This document shows, in pieces, positions 1-12,065 of a stretch of DNA of 64,000 nucleotides. This stretch comes from Chrysemys picta bellii (lineage: Eukaryota > Chordata > Testudines > Emydidae). The position numbers and the translations under genes are program-made. The notes below the pieces were generated by a model. It made no database searches and had not been told where the DNA came from. It was given only the letters and a program-made list of their open reading frames with translations. Positions within the stretch are counted from its first letter, which is position 1, and each line of letters opens with the position of its first letter. The stretch spans positions 9,858,998-9,922,997 of the forward strand of contig NC_088791.1 of assembly GCF_011386835.1 (NCBI RefSeq). The letters are read 5' to 3'.

Positions 1-420
1 ATCAGGCCCTCTCTCTGAATCGGATTCCTTCTGCCCATTGGAGCCCAAAGCAACCCTCCCGTTGACTCCAGTGGGAGAAGGACCAAGCCCAGAGGTCCAT
101 CTGGGTTTGATTTTCTGGAGCGGGGCAATTTCAAAGAGCTGCCTTTAGGTTGAAGCTGAGTACTTTCCGCTGGGGTTACTTGGTTGGGCCGCTAACCCTC
201 CCCACATAGGGGTATGTGCTGTCTGTAGACATACTCCTGCAGCGAGTCGGTTGTGCTGGGAGTTCAGAGCTCTAAAACAAAACACTGAACCTCACTAACC
301 CCATCATGTCCGTGGCGTTGATAAGCCATTAAAGGGACAGTTAGATCTCTGTGGTCCCTATAATGAGTCATCGACGAAAACAACTATTGCATTGGAGAAT
401 GTGAGCAAAGAGTTGGAGGG

Positions 421-600
421 AGAGCATGGCCTAGTGGTTGGAGCAGGGGACTGGGACTCTGTTCCTTTCCCAGCTTTGCTCTGGGACCTAGGCAGGGAAA
501 GCTGCCAAAGCATTATTGGGCCTCAGTCTCTACATCTGTACAGTGGAGAGAGGGCTTCAAGAGCCCCGAATGAAAGGCATTATTCGGAGTATTATTAGAT
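421..600 (+). repeat. MIR/CORE-SINE copy
   Basis: The order of short matches is that of a MIR-type SINE: a tRNA-like start (ggcctagtggttggagca), then ctctgggacct, cctcagtctctacatctgta, and a tail ending in att-rich sequence. Divergence is high, so it is old. Confidence 0.65.
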
Positions 601-2150
601 TCTGAACCCGTAAGTTGAGAAGCACTTTGAACTGGAAGCAGCCCTGTTGGTTTCAGTGGGCTGCCCCAGGGAAAGGTACTAACTCCTCAACTTCAATACA
701 GCTGGCAGAACCCAGCCCCTAAGCCTGGAAAGTGTAGCCTTTCAATAAGTGGAGGTGGCTGCAGAGATGTCTGGGATAGACGTCTCTCTAGGGCCTTCTC
801 TCCATTGGTGATTTTCCCCAGTTACAGCCCTTGTCAGCCATCCCGCCAGCATGGCTGCGTGGTTGGAGGTGTAAAATGTATCCACAGAGCGGCTTTGCCT
901 GTCAGCACAATGGGAATTGAAGGGTGGCGAGCTACACGGCTGCCTCGCCATCAGAAACTGAAGTCCCCAGCCTGGCCAAAGGCCATGGCTGGCCGACGCG
1001 GTGGGTGGTGAGAAGCTCTGGGAATGCTACAGTGAGACTGACAGAGATTAGGCGGAGCTGGTTGGGCTTTTAAGAGATGTGGTCAAGCATAAGTCTTGAT
1101 TTTTTTGCTCTCCTGTAGTAAACCAAGTTCATTCCTAAACCCTACAGCAATAGCCCCCCACACTGTAGACACATTGCCGTGAGCTGGAGCGCAGGGTACA
1201 GCTACTCTAGGCCCCATGTTTTTCGAATAGGGCAGCAAGCAGTTAACAGAAAATCCGAGTTCTCCACCCCCCCGGGCTTTGTTGCTGCTTCCGTTTCCTT
1301 CCCCATGCCATGGTTGTTCACGGCCACGACCAAGTTCGTAGAGACTGATCAGTGAGCCATCCCGGCACGCGGCAGTAACGGACTGCAGCCTGCCCACTGA
1401 CTGCAGCCTGCCCACACATAATTACAGAGGGGACGGGGAGGAGCGTGCTGCACTTGGCTGCTCAAGCCAGTCAGAGCGCCTTGTTGTTGAGCCAGCGCGG
1501 CAGCTGTGACCGCTGGCATCCAGCGAAATGAGCTGTTGAGTGGGTGACTCAGCTGGCCTGAGCGCACCAAGCTTCACGCTCCTCGCTTGGGCAGAAGAGG
1601 CTGGGTCTGAGTCTCTCCAGCTAAGGGCCCTAAGGCTTGGGCTGGCCTGGCTCGCAGAGTGAATTGGAGGCAAAGTCCCAGGCGCCATTGCTTACAAAAT
1701 CTAAGTGTGGTGTGTGTGTGTGTAAAGGGGAGTAAACTAACCAAGAGCAGGGATTTTTTGGCAGCACAAACTTACTCACCAAGTAAAGTGTTCAGAAAGG
1801 GAAGAATGAAGAACAGTAGATAAATGGATGAATGAAAGATCGTGCACGTTCCTTCCCTTTTAAGGGCAGAAGGCCGTCGTTACTAATCTGCAGCATCAAT
1901 CAGGGGAAATTGGTCATTTTTTATGACTACTCAGTGGGTTTTCAAACAGGCATTATTCACTTGGGTGATGAATGGCTCCAGGTAACGCTGCAGCATCCCC
2001 CTGTTCCGTCAGCACTGTGTACATAGGAGATAAGAATAGCTTACGTTTGAATAATACATTTGATCCCACAATGCTCAGCAATCACATCACCGATTACTAT
2101 CTGTAACCCACTCCGCTGACCCTCCTTTGCCCTACGACTGTAGGCGCGTT
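601..2150. other. Unique intronic DNA, no gene seen
   Basis: No repeat or exon is recognised. The part from about 1040 to 1690 is moderately GC-rich with scattered CpG. It contains a short direct repeat (gactgcagcctgcccac twice at about 1381-1414). Open frames here are short and have no recognisable domain. Confidence 0.5.
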
Positions 2151-2320
2151 AACTGCCCACTTCACCTTGAACAGTCTCTTGGGAAATGTGTTAACTCCTG
2201 ATCGGTTACACCCTTGTGCTGAGTCCCTTTCCCAGAGCTGGAGAAGAGCTCTGGGTACCCCAAAGCTTGTCCCTTTCACCAACATAAATTGGTCCAATAA
2301 AAGATATTACCCTCCCCAAC
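2150..2320 (-). repeat. Interspersed repeat, same family as 20412-20525 in opposite orientation
   Basis: Shared blocks with the reverse complement of 20412-20525 include the stretch around ttggtccaataaaagatatt (here) and aatatcttttagtggaac (there), plus the agctctgggt/agcccttcttcagg end. I recognise the pattern as a common reptile repeat but do not know its formal family name. Confidence 0.5.
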
Positions 2321-2609
2321 CGCATCGCTTTTTTGAAATGTTTCATTCGTCACAATTTTTTGGCACTTTTTAAATCCAAATGTTTATTGAAATGATTATT
2401 GACATTTGCCATGTATAGTGAAGGCTGGTAGGAGGTTGGAGCTCCTCCATTTCAGTGGCTGTTTCAATAACAATGGTTTTTTGGGGGAAAATGCATTTTT
2501 TTAAAAAAACCACCACAAGTAGGTTTGCTTTTTAAACCGTGTGACAGGGAAACAACTTTGAACTTTCAAAAAGTTTCATGAAATGTAGTTATATACCTAT
2601 GGGGACTGG

Positions 2610-2636
2610 GGAGAGAGAGAGAGAGAGAGAGAGAGA
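2610..2636. repeat. (GA)n microsatellite
   Basis: An uninterrupted GA dinucleotide run of about 27 bases. Confidence 0.95.
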
Positions 2637-2779
2637 CCAGCTCTACTACTAAGGAGTTTAGGACAGGAAGTGAAGAAGAATCTCTTCTTCTCTGATTGAA
2701 ACTATAAGAGGCATGCAAGTCTGACTATAATTGCTCATGTTCGGATAACCCAACATAGTAACCGACACAGGGTGAGTGT

Positions 2780-3020
2780 TTGGGCCAGGAGCGGCAGAAG
2801 CACCCTAAAAATGTGGGGGGTCCACAGGAGCCCAAACCATGCCCCCCTCCCTGCAGAGCCCCTTCTCCCCAAGATCCCACCTTCACACTGCTTCCCCCTG
2901 CCCTTGCATTGCCTCTTCCCCCCGAGACCCCCTCCCACGCTGCCTCTTCTTCCCCCCTGATTCCCTCCCCCGATTCCCCCCTCCCATTCACTCCTCTCTG
3001 CCCCATCTCCCCGTTGCTTG
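2780..3020 (+). repeat. C-rich, G-poor low-complexity block
   Basis: Long cytosine-rich and pyrimidine-rich sequence on the plus strand, with repeated cccctcc and ctccc motifs. The open frames in it on both strands are products of base composition and carry no domain. Confidence 0.7.
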
Positions 3021-3174
3021 CCCTTACAGCTGGTAAAAAGGGGAAGGCGGTCATAGCCAGTCCACTTTTAAAAGTGTGTGTGTGTGTGGGGGGGTTAATG
3101 GATGGTTTGGGCATAATGGATTTTCACAGGTTTCAGGTGCATTGTTTATCTCTCTATCTCAGGTACTTATAGGA

Positions 3175-3395
3175 CCCCCATCGCTGTCGTATTGAGCGCC
3201 TCCAATCTTTAAAAGCATTTATCCTGCCAAGTCCCCAGTGCTATTTATCCCCGTTGTACGGGTGAGCACTGAGGCACAGAGAGACTAAGTGACTTGCCCA
3301 TGGTCACATAGGAAGCCTGTGGTAGAGGAGACAATTCAACCCAGGAATCCTGAGTCCCAGACTTACGCCCTAACCACTGGACTATCCTTCACAAG
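3175..3395 (-). repeat. MIR/CORE-SINE copy, antisense
   Basis: Antisense MIR core is plain: gaggcacagagagactaagt, then acttgcccatggtcacat, then aacccaggaatcctgagtcc and a tRNA-like end ccctaaccactggac. Confidence 0.85.
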
Positions 3396-4489
3396 ACTTA
3401 AAAGCCAGGTGCCTTTGCCCACCTGGGAAATGCAGGCACCTTGAGCTACTCTGTGGTGTTGCTTTTATCTATATTAAAAATCCTTAACTTATTTTAGGGG
3501 ATGCCCTTCAGGATCCCTCTCACCTGCCCATTTATTTGTCTTTTCTTCTCTCCCACTGGCTGAAGCCCATCAACATGATTGCTCTCAAGGATCAATGTTT
3601 TTGGGGGAGTCCTCTAGGAAGCCTCCTCCAACACCTCCTAGGGCAGCCTCCCCAAAGGGAGGATACTTCCAAGAGCAGTGTGCTAGTTGGAGTTCACTCT
3701 CCATTCTGTGGTACAGCTTCAGGGCCAGGTGGAGCCTTCTACAGCCCATTGCTGCTGGGAACAGCCAGGTGGTCTGCTACCCTGAAACACCAGAGCTGGA
3801 TGGGATTGTAGCAGGTATCTCCCAGAAGATAGCACTGGTGTCATAGCACTTGCTTTGGAGACCCCAGGGGAAGGGAGCAGATGACCTGACTGGGTGTTGG
3901 GTGGGGATTGAACCCCAGTCACGGTGTCCGGGGTAGTGATATGGAAGGTTTCCTCGGTTGACCCTCGCTATTCTGGAGTAAGCTCAGACGCTCATCCTGG
4001 CAGCCAGGTCTTTTCATCTATCTGATTGGAGTCTTATTTTTTCACAAGCGCCCGCTTGATGAACTGCAGCATAACAAAGCCGAGTGCCTTAAATGAAAAG
4101 GTGTCACCTTAGCCGCTGCCGCCAGGATACTCTAGTGAAATATCTGTCCAAGATAATCAAGCGCCAGCCCCCAGCCACCACCTGACTGCTGCCTTTTGTG
4201 TGTATTTTCGTTTGTCTTTTGGCAGGAAATGGAGTTTGACTGTCTAAATTACTGTATTCAATCTCTTCTTGTTTCTTGTGGCAGCCCTGGACAAAAACCT
4301 TTCTGAGCACAGGAGCTCTCAAAGGGTTGGTTGTACAATAATTTCCCTCCACCGTAGGATAGTGGGGCTTTGGGGGGCATACCTGGGGGGGCTTCGAAGT
4401 TATTCCCTGATGAGCGGCTTGGCTGGGAGGACAGCTAAAGAAGCGCTCGGGTAGCCTCTTATTCTGAGGGATCAAAGTGTGAGTCACAG

Positions 4490-4615
4490 GGAGGCAGAGT
4501 TGCCAAGTAGTTTCAGCAGGGGAACGGTAGTCAGGACTCCTGGGTATATTCCCAATTCTCCCACTAACCTTTTTATGTGAGCTTGAGCGAGTCACTTACC
4601 CTCGCTGCATTGATG
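4490..4615 (+). repeat. MIR/CORE-SINE fragment
   Basis: The piece has the sense MIR order: ggtagtcaggactcctgggt, ttcccaattctcccacta, and a degenerate cttgagcgagtcacttaccc. Confidence 0.7.
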
Positions 4616-4789
4616 ACGACAAGGCCGGAACATGCTGTGCAAGTGCAAAATGTTATAAGGTGGTGACTGATGGGTGCACCGCTATCCTGTGGGCAAGAAC
4701 CAAGACTGCTTAATGGTGTGTCATAGACCCTCTATGGCTAGCAGCTACAGGCAGAGGCTCTTATAACTCAAGCAGTAGGGGGTCTGTAC

Positions 4790-5195
4790 TTGTACTCATA
4801 ACACAAGAACTAGGGGTCACCCAATGAAATCCATAGGCAGTAGGTTTAAAACAAACAAAAGGAAGTACTTCCTCACCTAATGCACAGTCAACCTGTGGAA
4901 CTCTTTGCCAGAGGATGTTATGAAGGCCAAGACTATAACAGGGTTCAAAAAAGAACTAGATAAGTTCATGGAGGATAGGTCCATCAATGGCAATTAGCCA
5001 GGATGGGCAGGGATGGTGTCCCTAGTCTCTGTTTGCCAGAAGCTGGGAATGGGTGACAGGGGATGGATCACTTGATGATTACCTGTTCTGTTCATTCCCT
5101 CTGAAGTACCTGGCGTTGGCCACTGTCGGAAGACAGGACACTGGGTAGATGGACCTTTGGTCTGACCTAGTATGGCCGTTCTAATGCTCTTAATA
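4790..5195 (+). mobile_element. CR1 non-LTR retrotransposon, 3' end
   Basis: The sequence codes for the degenerate last part of the CR1 reverse transcriptase and then runs into a CR1 3' untranslated region. Recognisable phrases include ctgtggaactctttgccaga and gacctttggtctgacctagt, followed by tggccgttctaatgctctt. The 5' part is missing, as is usual for CR1 because reverse transcription often stops early. No intact frame remains. Confidence 0.85.
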
Positions 5196-5369
5196 TAGGA
5201 GCAATTGAGTTCTATGCTTGCTGTTATCCTGAAGATCCACGTACCATGCAACTGTGATGAGCAAGTGGCTGTGAATGTTAGTGTGTTACTATTCATCTCC
5301 CCCCCTCCCCTACAATGGGTTATCAATTTGGATTTCTGCTTTTGGTTGGGAGAACAAACACCTGTCCTA

Positions 5370-5595
5370 GCAATAATAATATCAAGTTCTTACACCATAT
5401 TTTTCATCTAAAGATTTCAATGTGCTTTACCGGGGAAGGAAAGTATCGTTATCCCCATTTTACAGATGGAGAAATTGAAACAGAGAGAAACACGATTCGC
5501 TCGAGATCATGGGGTAGGTCAATGCGCAGCTCAGAATAGAACTCTGGTCTCCTGAATCTGTCCTGTGCACTGGCTACTGGACAACACTGCCACTT
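5370..5595 (-). repeat. MIR/CORE-SINE copy, antisense
   Basis: Nearly full-length antisense copy: aatgtgctttaccggggaag, atccccattttacagatgga, then ctctggtctcctgaatctgt and the tRNA-like end. Confidence 0.85.
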
Positions 5596-6534
5596 ACTAG
5601 TCAATTGTTCCCAGGAATCCCCACCCGGAGCGTTCTGTCTGCAAAATAGATTCCTCCATAGAGATGGGTGGAGGTGTGGTAGGAAGTGCCAGCATGTCCA
5701 GAGGCTCAGAGAAAAGTAGCACCAAAAGCAAAGCCTTGTGTGGCCTCCTCTTTTCAGTCTCCAGGAACAGTAGGGGCGTGGTGGTGGATTATTGTACAGC
5801 TAAAACTTTTATTCAGTGCATAGGAAAATATCCGTTTCTCTTTGAAAAATAGATGGACAGTTGCTTTCGAATTAAGGAGGTGGGACCTCCGATGCATGGG
5901 GTTGTGTGGCATTCCCATACGATCAGTGTATGCAAGGATCACGCAAGGACGACAACTGGATCAGTTTAGGATAAGTTCAGAAAGGTGTTCTGGCCTCTGC
6001 ATTTTTGCATGTATGATCCTTGCACTCATGTCGGTATGAGTTGAGCACTTTCTCATTCTGAGTAGTTCCTGATAGCAATAGCCTATCAGCTTCCGTGGGA
6101 CTAATTCATGTAACTGCGCTCACCAGTGGGAATATTTTCGGTAAATCCCCCAGTGCAGATGTAACCTGCACTAGCATGCTGGAGCTCTTTGTCTCTCTCT
6201 AGTGGACAGGCCATGTATAGCAGTTGGAGTCCATTGGTGCTTCTGAACTAATAAAGCTGTTCTTTTAGCTCAACCCTGTAGAGGCTTATGATGTGTGTTA
6301 GATCCAGAGGTCTCGGGTTCAGCATCTGCTGAGGCTGTGACCAGGGAGATAGTTACGAAGCTATAGCCTTAGGGACTCTTCCACGATCCCACTGTTGGGA
6401 AGTATTCTTCCCATCCTCCTTTACATTTTCCTTCCGCTTCATTCCATTACTTATAGGTCTTACCTTTTTCAGTTTTCCTAAATCCACATAATTACCAACA
6501 GGGGATTCTTGAGCAGGAGTAGAGAGGTTATTTT

Positions 6535-7085
6535 ACCTTTCTATTTGGCACTGGTGTGACCACTGCTGGAGCACTGTGTCCAGTTCTGGTGTCAACAATT
6601 CAAGAAGGATGTTGATAAATTGGAGAGGGTTCAAAGAAGAGCCCCGAGAATGATTAAAGGGTTAGAAAACCTGCCTTATAGTGATAGACTCAAGGAGCTC
6701 ACTGTGTTTAGCTTCACCAAGAGACAGTTAAAGGGTGATGTTATTAGTCTATATCAACCTGGGTAACAAATATTTAATAATTGGCTCTTCAATATAGTAT
6801 AGAGAGGTATAACATGGTCCAATAGCTGGATGTTGAAATTAGACACATTCAGACAGGAAATATGGCATGAATTTTTAACTGTGAGTTTAGTTAACCACTG
6901 GCACAATTTACCAAAGGTCGTGGTGGATTCTCCATCACTTACCATTTTAAAATCAAGATTGGATGTTTTTCTAGAAGATCTTCTCTAGGAATTGTTTTGG
7001 GGCAGTTCTATGGCCTGTGTTATACAGGAGGTCAGACGAGATGATCACAATGGGTCATTTTAGCCTTGGAATCTATGAATCTAGA
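6535..7085 (+). mobile_element. CR1 retrotransposon, 3' part with RT C-terminus
   Basis: This is the C-terminal end of CR1 reverse transcriptase plus its 3' end. The conserved CR1 segment is visible as DKLERVQRRAPRMIKGLEN-like coding at about 6610-6675, then nucleotide matches to the tail ggtcagacgagatgatcaca and cttggaatctatgaatcta. Frameshifts and stops break the frame. It resembles the copy at 44262-44850. Confidence 0.88.
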
Positions 7086-7313
7086 AACCCTCAGCAAAGC
7101 AAACATAAGGGGAAGCTGATTCCAAAGTTGAAAGTTTCTGTTTCCACCCTCAGCCCGGGGAGATTTGCTATCAGGAATGGCAAAGAGTGTAATGGGGGGT
7201 TTAATAACATTTAGATGTTTAAAAATTTGCCAAAGAGTGGTTCATTTATAGCTCCCTCCTCACTTCCTCCTCTAAAGATACTGTCAAGACAAGGACTCAA
7301 AGATTTACCCAGT

Positions 7314-7358
7314 ACAGCAGGTTGAAAGGTAACAGGCCCAGAAATAATGCCTTGTGCA
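7314..7358 (+). repeat. 45-bp direct repeat, copy 1
   Basis: Matches 8499-8543 with one visible mismatch (cttgtgca here, catgtgca there). It starts acagcaggttgaaaggtaac. The sequence is not recognised as a known repeat. Confidence 0.9.
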
Positions 7359-7379
7359 GGCAAAGTTCACTGTAGATAA

Positions 7380-7745
7380 AATCATTGACGTGTAGGATTG
7401 GAAGGGACCTCGAGAGGTCTTCCCCTCCATTCATGGCAGGACTAAGTATTATCTAGACCATCCCTGACAGGTGTTTGTTTAACTTGCTCTTAAAAATCTC
7501 CAATGATGGAGATTCTACAACCTCCCTAAGCAATTTATTCTAGTGCTTAACCACCCGACAGTTAGGAAGTTTTTTCCTGATGTCCAACCTAAGCCATCCT
7601 CGCTGCAATTTAAGCCCATTGCTTCTTGTCCCATCCACAGAGATTAAAGAATTTTTTTTCTCCCTCCTCCTTTTCTGTACTTGAAAACTGTTTATCATGT
7701 CCCCCCACCCAGTCTTCTCTTCTCCAGACTATCTCCAGATGGTGA
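7380..7745 (-). mobile_element. CR1 retrotransposon, 3' part, antisense
   Basis: Antisense CR1 3' end: ggattggaagggacctcgag, then cctccctaagcaatttattc, and the antisense RT C-terminus through ttctcttctccagacta. It is clearly more diverged from the turtle-type consensus than the copies at 12294 and 36181, so it is older. Confidence 0.88.
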
Positions 7746-7894
7746 GAGGCGGCAACTAGTCTTATTATTTCAGGCTCTATGCTCATATAATCAGTCCCAG
7801 TAGACGTTGTGGGTAGTGGAGAGCACCTCTTCAGCCTAGGAAACGAGACAGGGTGGTTCTCAGTTGATATTGACTCTGGGAGCTGTCAATCACA

Positions 7895-8045
7895 GAGAGG
7901 CAGTGTGGCCCAATGGATAGGGCGCTGGACTGTCACTCTGGTGTCCTGGACACTCTTCCTGACTCTGCCCTTCACCTTGCTGAGGGACCTGGGACAAGTT
8001 CTTTCCCGTCTCTGTGCTATGGCTCCCCCATCTGACCTTTACCTG
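7895..8045 (+). repeat. MIR/CORE-SINE copy
   Basis: tRNA-like start ggcccaatggatagggcgct, then a degenerate CORE and gggacctgggacaagttctt. Confidence 0.8.
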
Positions 8046-8104
8046 CTTTGCATCTCTAGGTGAAACATGCTATTTATCTCTGCGCTCTGGTAGAATGAGG
8101 ACAG

Positions 8105-8265
8105 GGCTGGATGATTAGAGCGGCTGAGTTCAGCGTCCAGCTCTGCCACTGACTTGCTGTGTGACCTCGGGCAAGGAACTTTACCTCTGTGCCTTAGCTT
8201 CTCCTCTGTAAAATGTGGCCAGCAATTCTTAACCCCTCCACGGAAGTAGCCATGCAGGTTAATTA
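8105..8265 (+). repeat. MIR/CORE-SINE copy, second in tandem
   Basis: Follows the previous SINE in the same orientation: agctctgccactgacttgct, gtgtgacctcgggcaaggaa, ctcctctgtaaaatgtgg. Confidence 0.85.
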
Positions 8266-8498
8266 GCTGATGTATGTACAGTGAACTGAACACATGGAGT
8301 ATTCTAGACTGGACAGCTGGGGCCCAGTGGAGCTGAGTATATGAGAACTGGGTTTGTCCTAGCAGACCTCTGTGACCTTGGGCAAAGCCTTTGTAATGTT
8401 TAAGAAGCACTCAGGAGTCTGGTCTCTCAGATGAGAGGACACAACACTTTGTTTAAACATATAAGGCACTCAGGTTAACTCACTCCTGCTCAGCCAGG

Positions 8499-8543
8499 AC
8501 AGCAGGTTGAAAGGTAACAGGCCCAGAAATAATGCCATGTGCA
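8499..8543 (+). repeat. 45-bp direct repeat, copy 2
   Basis: Second copy of the 7314-7358 sequence, 1185 bp downstream, in the same orientation. See the findings. Confidence 0.9.
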
Positions 8544-9109
8544 TTATTCACACATTCTTCCTCCAGTTCACACTGGGCATGCTCAAAGGCTGAAGTTTGG
8601 TATTTGAATGGACACGCCCCTACTACCGTGACCTCTCATTTGCATAGCTTTTACTTGATAGCTGCCCTGTAAAGTGCTTTGAGATTCATGGCTGAAAAGT
8701 GCCTTTATAAGGCCATGCTGCAGCAAAGCACGTACGCACCGACTCAAGTCAAAGCACGTGCTTCAGTGCATTGCTGAATCAGGACCTAATGTCCTAGACA
8801 TGTTATTTATTAGAGGCATCAAGTATGATCCACTGCAGAAAGTAATCCTTGTTACAGAGCGTGCACGCTATGGTAACGCCAATAATAATCCTTCACCAGT
8901 TCAGTTTGGCTGCCTGTAACATTGCAAAACAAATATCCCTTGGAAGTAAATTTCTGTCCCTTTAAATGACTGCCTGCGCTCTGTGCCGGTCTCTCTTGGC
9001 TTCTTGCTTGCTTGTTGACCCTGCTCACACAGAACGTCCATTGACGGTGGAATGGGGCCCGAGGCGGCTGACTAGTGCTGTTGTGTCTGGGATGTTTCAG
9101 GCAGAGTCT

Positions 9110-9400
9110 CTTAGCTCCCTCCCCCACGGCGCCCCCTCCTCTGCAGGCCGCCTTCGCGCTGCATTGGGTGTGAGGTGCTCGCCGCCCCAGGGGCAGGTGC
9201 GCTAAGCAGCAGCCCCGCCCTGGCTGCCTGCGTGGAGAAGAGCTTTGCTGAGTTTGTCTCAGCCGCTGCAGGTTGCTCTTTGCCGTATGTCTCGCAACCG
9301 ATTAGATTTGCTGTTCCGGAGCTGATTTTACCCGCTTCGGCTGCCAGGGCCCCAGCGGCTCCATGGCACGTGGTAGGCTAAGGTTTTCTGTGGGCTCCAT
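9110..9400. other. CpG-richer unique patch
   Basis: CpG is denser here than in the surrounding intron (for example cacggcgcc, cgccttcgcgctg, ctcgccgcccc). No repeat is recognised. It is too small and weak to call a promoter. An alternative first exon or a conserved element are the possibilities. Confidence 0.35.
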
Positions 9401-9899
9401 ATGATTGCCTTGCACTTGTTTACCCGCCAGGTGAACAGCTACTTACCAGGCCTGACCTCGCGTTGCCTTGCAAGTTTGCCAGCCCAAGGGGATAGTTACG
9501 TAACCGTTTTTTAAAAACGGCAGCAGAATCCGAGAGTCCTACAAGAACCAGAAGCAAAGGAACTCGGGCTCTCCCACAAGCCTGATGCTATTTAAAGCAC
9601 CACTGGCCCCGGGCCCGGAGCCGCACAATATCCCTTCTGTTGAGGAAGGGGGTCAAGGGTACGTTTGAATTTAGCTTTGCCCTCTGGGCCTTGTCGTGCA
9701 CTGACTTACGCCCCCTCTCGCTTCCCTGACTTCAGTGGAGTCATGGGGCCGGATTCGGACTCCAGTATTTAAAGAACCAGCTAGTGCACTAAACTGGCAA
9801 TGTCCTTAAAAAACCATTTACTTTACGTTTCAATGCTCCTGGTGCGTCCTATGAGATTCTACGAAGTCCTGTGCTGGGTGCAAAGCAAATCTCCCCAAA

Positions 9900-10170
9900 G
9901 CCGCACAGCAACTTGCTCATCATTATTACTACCCAGAGGCCTCACTGTACTTGGTCCACATGGTAAGAGACGGTATCTATCCTGAAGAGTTTACACTGTA
10001 AATAGACAAATCAGAATCATTGGTCCCATTTTACAGATGGGGAACTGAGGCGCAGAGAGGCTAAGTAACTTGCCCCATGTCACAGAGGAAGCTTGTGATA
10101 CAGCTGGGAGTTGAACCCAGAGCGATGGAGTGTCTTAGTCTAGTGCATGAGCCACATGGTCAGCCTCCCT
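9900..10170 (-). repeat. MIR-type SINE with 3' tail, antisense
   Basis: Antisense tail with gaagagtttacactgtaaat, then cattttacagatggggaact, gaggcgcagagaggctaagt and a tRNA-like end. It is nearly full length. Confidence 0.85.
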
Positions 10171-11320
10171 TCCCACTGGCTACCTCTCCCTTACTTAGAC
10201 ACATGCCAAGAATAAAGAGCACGGCCTTGCAGGTTTTGCTAAAGATCGAGACTCTCGATATGTCAGCCTATGAGATGTAGCAAGTCTGGATGACCCTTCA
10301 CCAGGCACATGCTATATAACATACTGGCTTGTGGGTGAGTGACATCAGACTCCCTGGCTAGCCACCCAGTGAGCATAAAGGGATCTAATCCCACCATCAC
10401 CAGAAGTTTTCGTTTGGTTCCAGTGTTAGACACCTGTGCTGTCTGGAGCTGAAAAACCAGGGTTCTAGGCCCAGCTCCTGCTGTGTGTGTGTGCAATTGA
10501 TATAACAGTGCCATCCGCATCACCCAGTTTCTTTCTCGTTTCACCAGCCCCCCACTGTTTAAATCTAGGTACTGTTAGCGAGTCAGTGACCTGTCTCCCA
10601 CAGCGGTACAGATACTGTGGAGGTAGGTGTGTTAATAACGCTTTAAAGATGGGAGAGACTAGACAGACCATCTATAATATGGATGTGTCCGTGTCCATCC
10701 CCAAAATGGTGGCTCTCGTGAGAGAAACCGAGACTTGTCATCTTAGTACGATAGTGAAGTTGGCATGGCAGCTAGACCATGTGGGTGACATGAGATCAGT
10801 AGGAACAACACAGTATTTTCCCTGTTTCAATGTCATTACCACGTCGCTGTCAGTGTTCCAAAATATAATAGGATTTGTTCAGCTGATTTATGCTGCACAC
10901 AAGTGACATTATCCAGATGCACACTCGGGTATGGGGAGAAAGCGGGGGAGTCCGAGAGAGCGCAGAAGGGACTAATGAAATATATTCCTACTAATGAGGG
11001 AATGACCCATCGCTTGCCAGTGGATCAGGGCTATTGGTCAAGAGCCTGAGCCAGGAAACACAAGCATGTAATCGTTATGGCATTACTGCTTAAAACGAGC
11101 TGCCGCGGCTTTCCACGGTACAGTCCCGCTTTCAGATGCGGTAGGAGTTTGGGCTTAATGGCTGGAGTGAATTTATACTGCGCTGCTCTGAGTGTCTCAA
11201 GTACTGATCTCTGGAGAGACAGAGGTAGTAAATGGGAGTTTTTCTTTCTACAGTTTAGTAGTTGTTTTTTTTTTTTTTTAGAGTGATAACCAGGGTTCTG
11301 TAAATTCACTGTCAGTTGGA
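10170..11320. other. Unique intronic DNA, no gene seen
   Basis: No repeat or exon recognised apart from a poly-T run at about 11265-11279. The open frame at 10487-10906 has no domain, splice context or family resemblance. Confidence 0.5.
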
Positions 11321-11425
11321 TGCCAAGGCCAGAGAGAACTCAATTCTTCCTGTCCCAAAAGCACAGTACTTGAACTAAAGGGGATTCTCTGTTACCTGTT
11401 AGAAATATAGGGCCTTTGACACACA
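11320..11425 (-). repeat. tRNA-derived SINE fragment, antisense
   Basis: On the minus strand an A-box-like tagttcaagt is followed by a degenerate B box (gaattgagttctc). The sequence upstream of the A box (ccctatatttctaac) is shared in character with the copies at 29735 and 60540. Confidence 0.5.
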
Positions 11426-11479
11426 GCTGAGCTGTTTTGCTTGTATCCGATAAAAGGCAAGAGCACATACACATTGCTC

Positions 11480-11610
11480 ATAGCAGTCCTTAAGCTAACT
11501 TCCCAGCACTGTTGTGAGGCTTAATTAATGTTTTTTAACAGCTCTGAGATCATTGGGTGAAGGTGTTTATATGAATGCAAAGCAGTGTTGTTGTTTAATT
11601 TATATAGTCC
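11480..11610 (+). repeat. SINE-like 3' segment
   Basis: gttgtgaggcttaattaatg and cagctctgagatcattgggt match the post-CORE segment of MIR-like SINEs. The front half is not recognisable. Confidence 0.45.
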
Positions 11611-12065
11611 CGTTGTCATGCATAGCACTTTGCAGCCCAAATTATCATTTTGCCTGTATAACAAAATAATAATTATAGTGATTGTTATTCAGTGGAGAAT
11701 CTCTCCCAGTTCTGGCTTTGGGGAGGCATCTGGACTCAATCCTGACAGGTGCTGAGTGCTTGCATTTGCCATTTCCTGGAACGGGAGTTGAGGGTGCACA
11801 GCATCTTGCCAGGTTTAACGCCTAGACTGCTGGTGCACGTTTGAGAATAATCCATCAGCAATAGGCCATTGTAGGGGTCTTTCCCCACCCCCACCATGCA
11901 TAACAGAAAAGCTCATCCAAATAATGATCACATCACTGTTTGTATTTAGTAAAAGAAAACATCTTACACGTGTGTAACTGCTCATGTCCTGAACGATCCC
12001 AAAGTGCTATATGTAAGCCTTGCCAGGGAGACACTAGAAGGGGAGGGGAGAGAGAGAGAAACTGA

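Noticed and set aside
4104..4595. 163-codon minus-strand frame
   Set aside because: No domain recognisable, and it overlaps a sense MIR fragment. Not supported as a gene.
10487..10906. 139-codon plus-strand frame
   Set aside because: Low-similarity mixed sequence with no recognisable motif or splice context.
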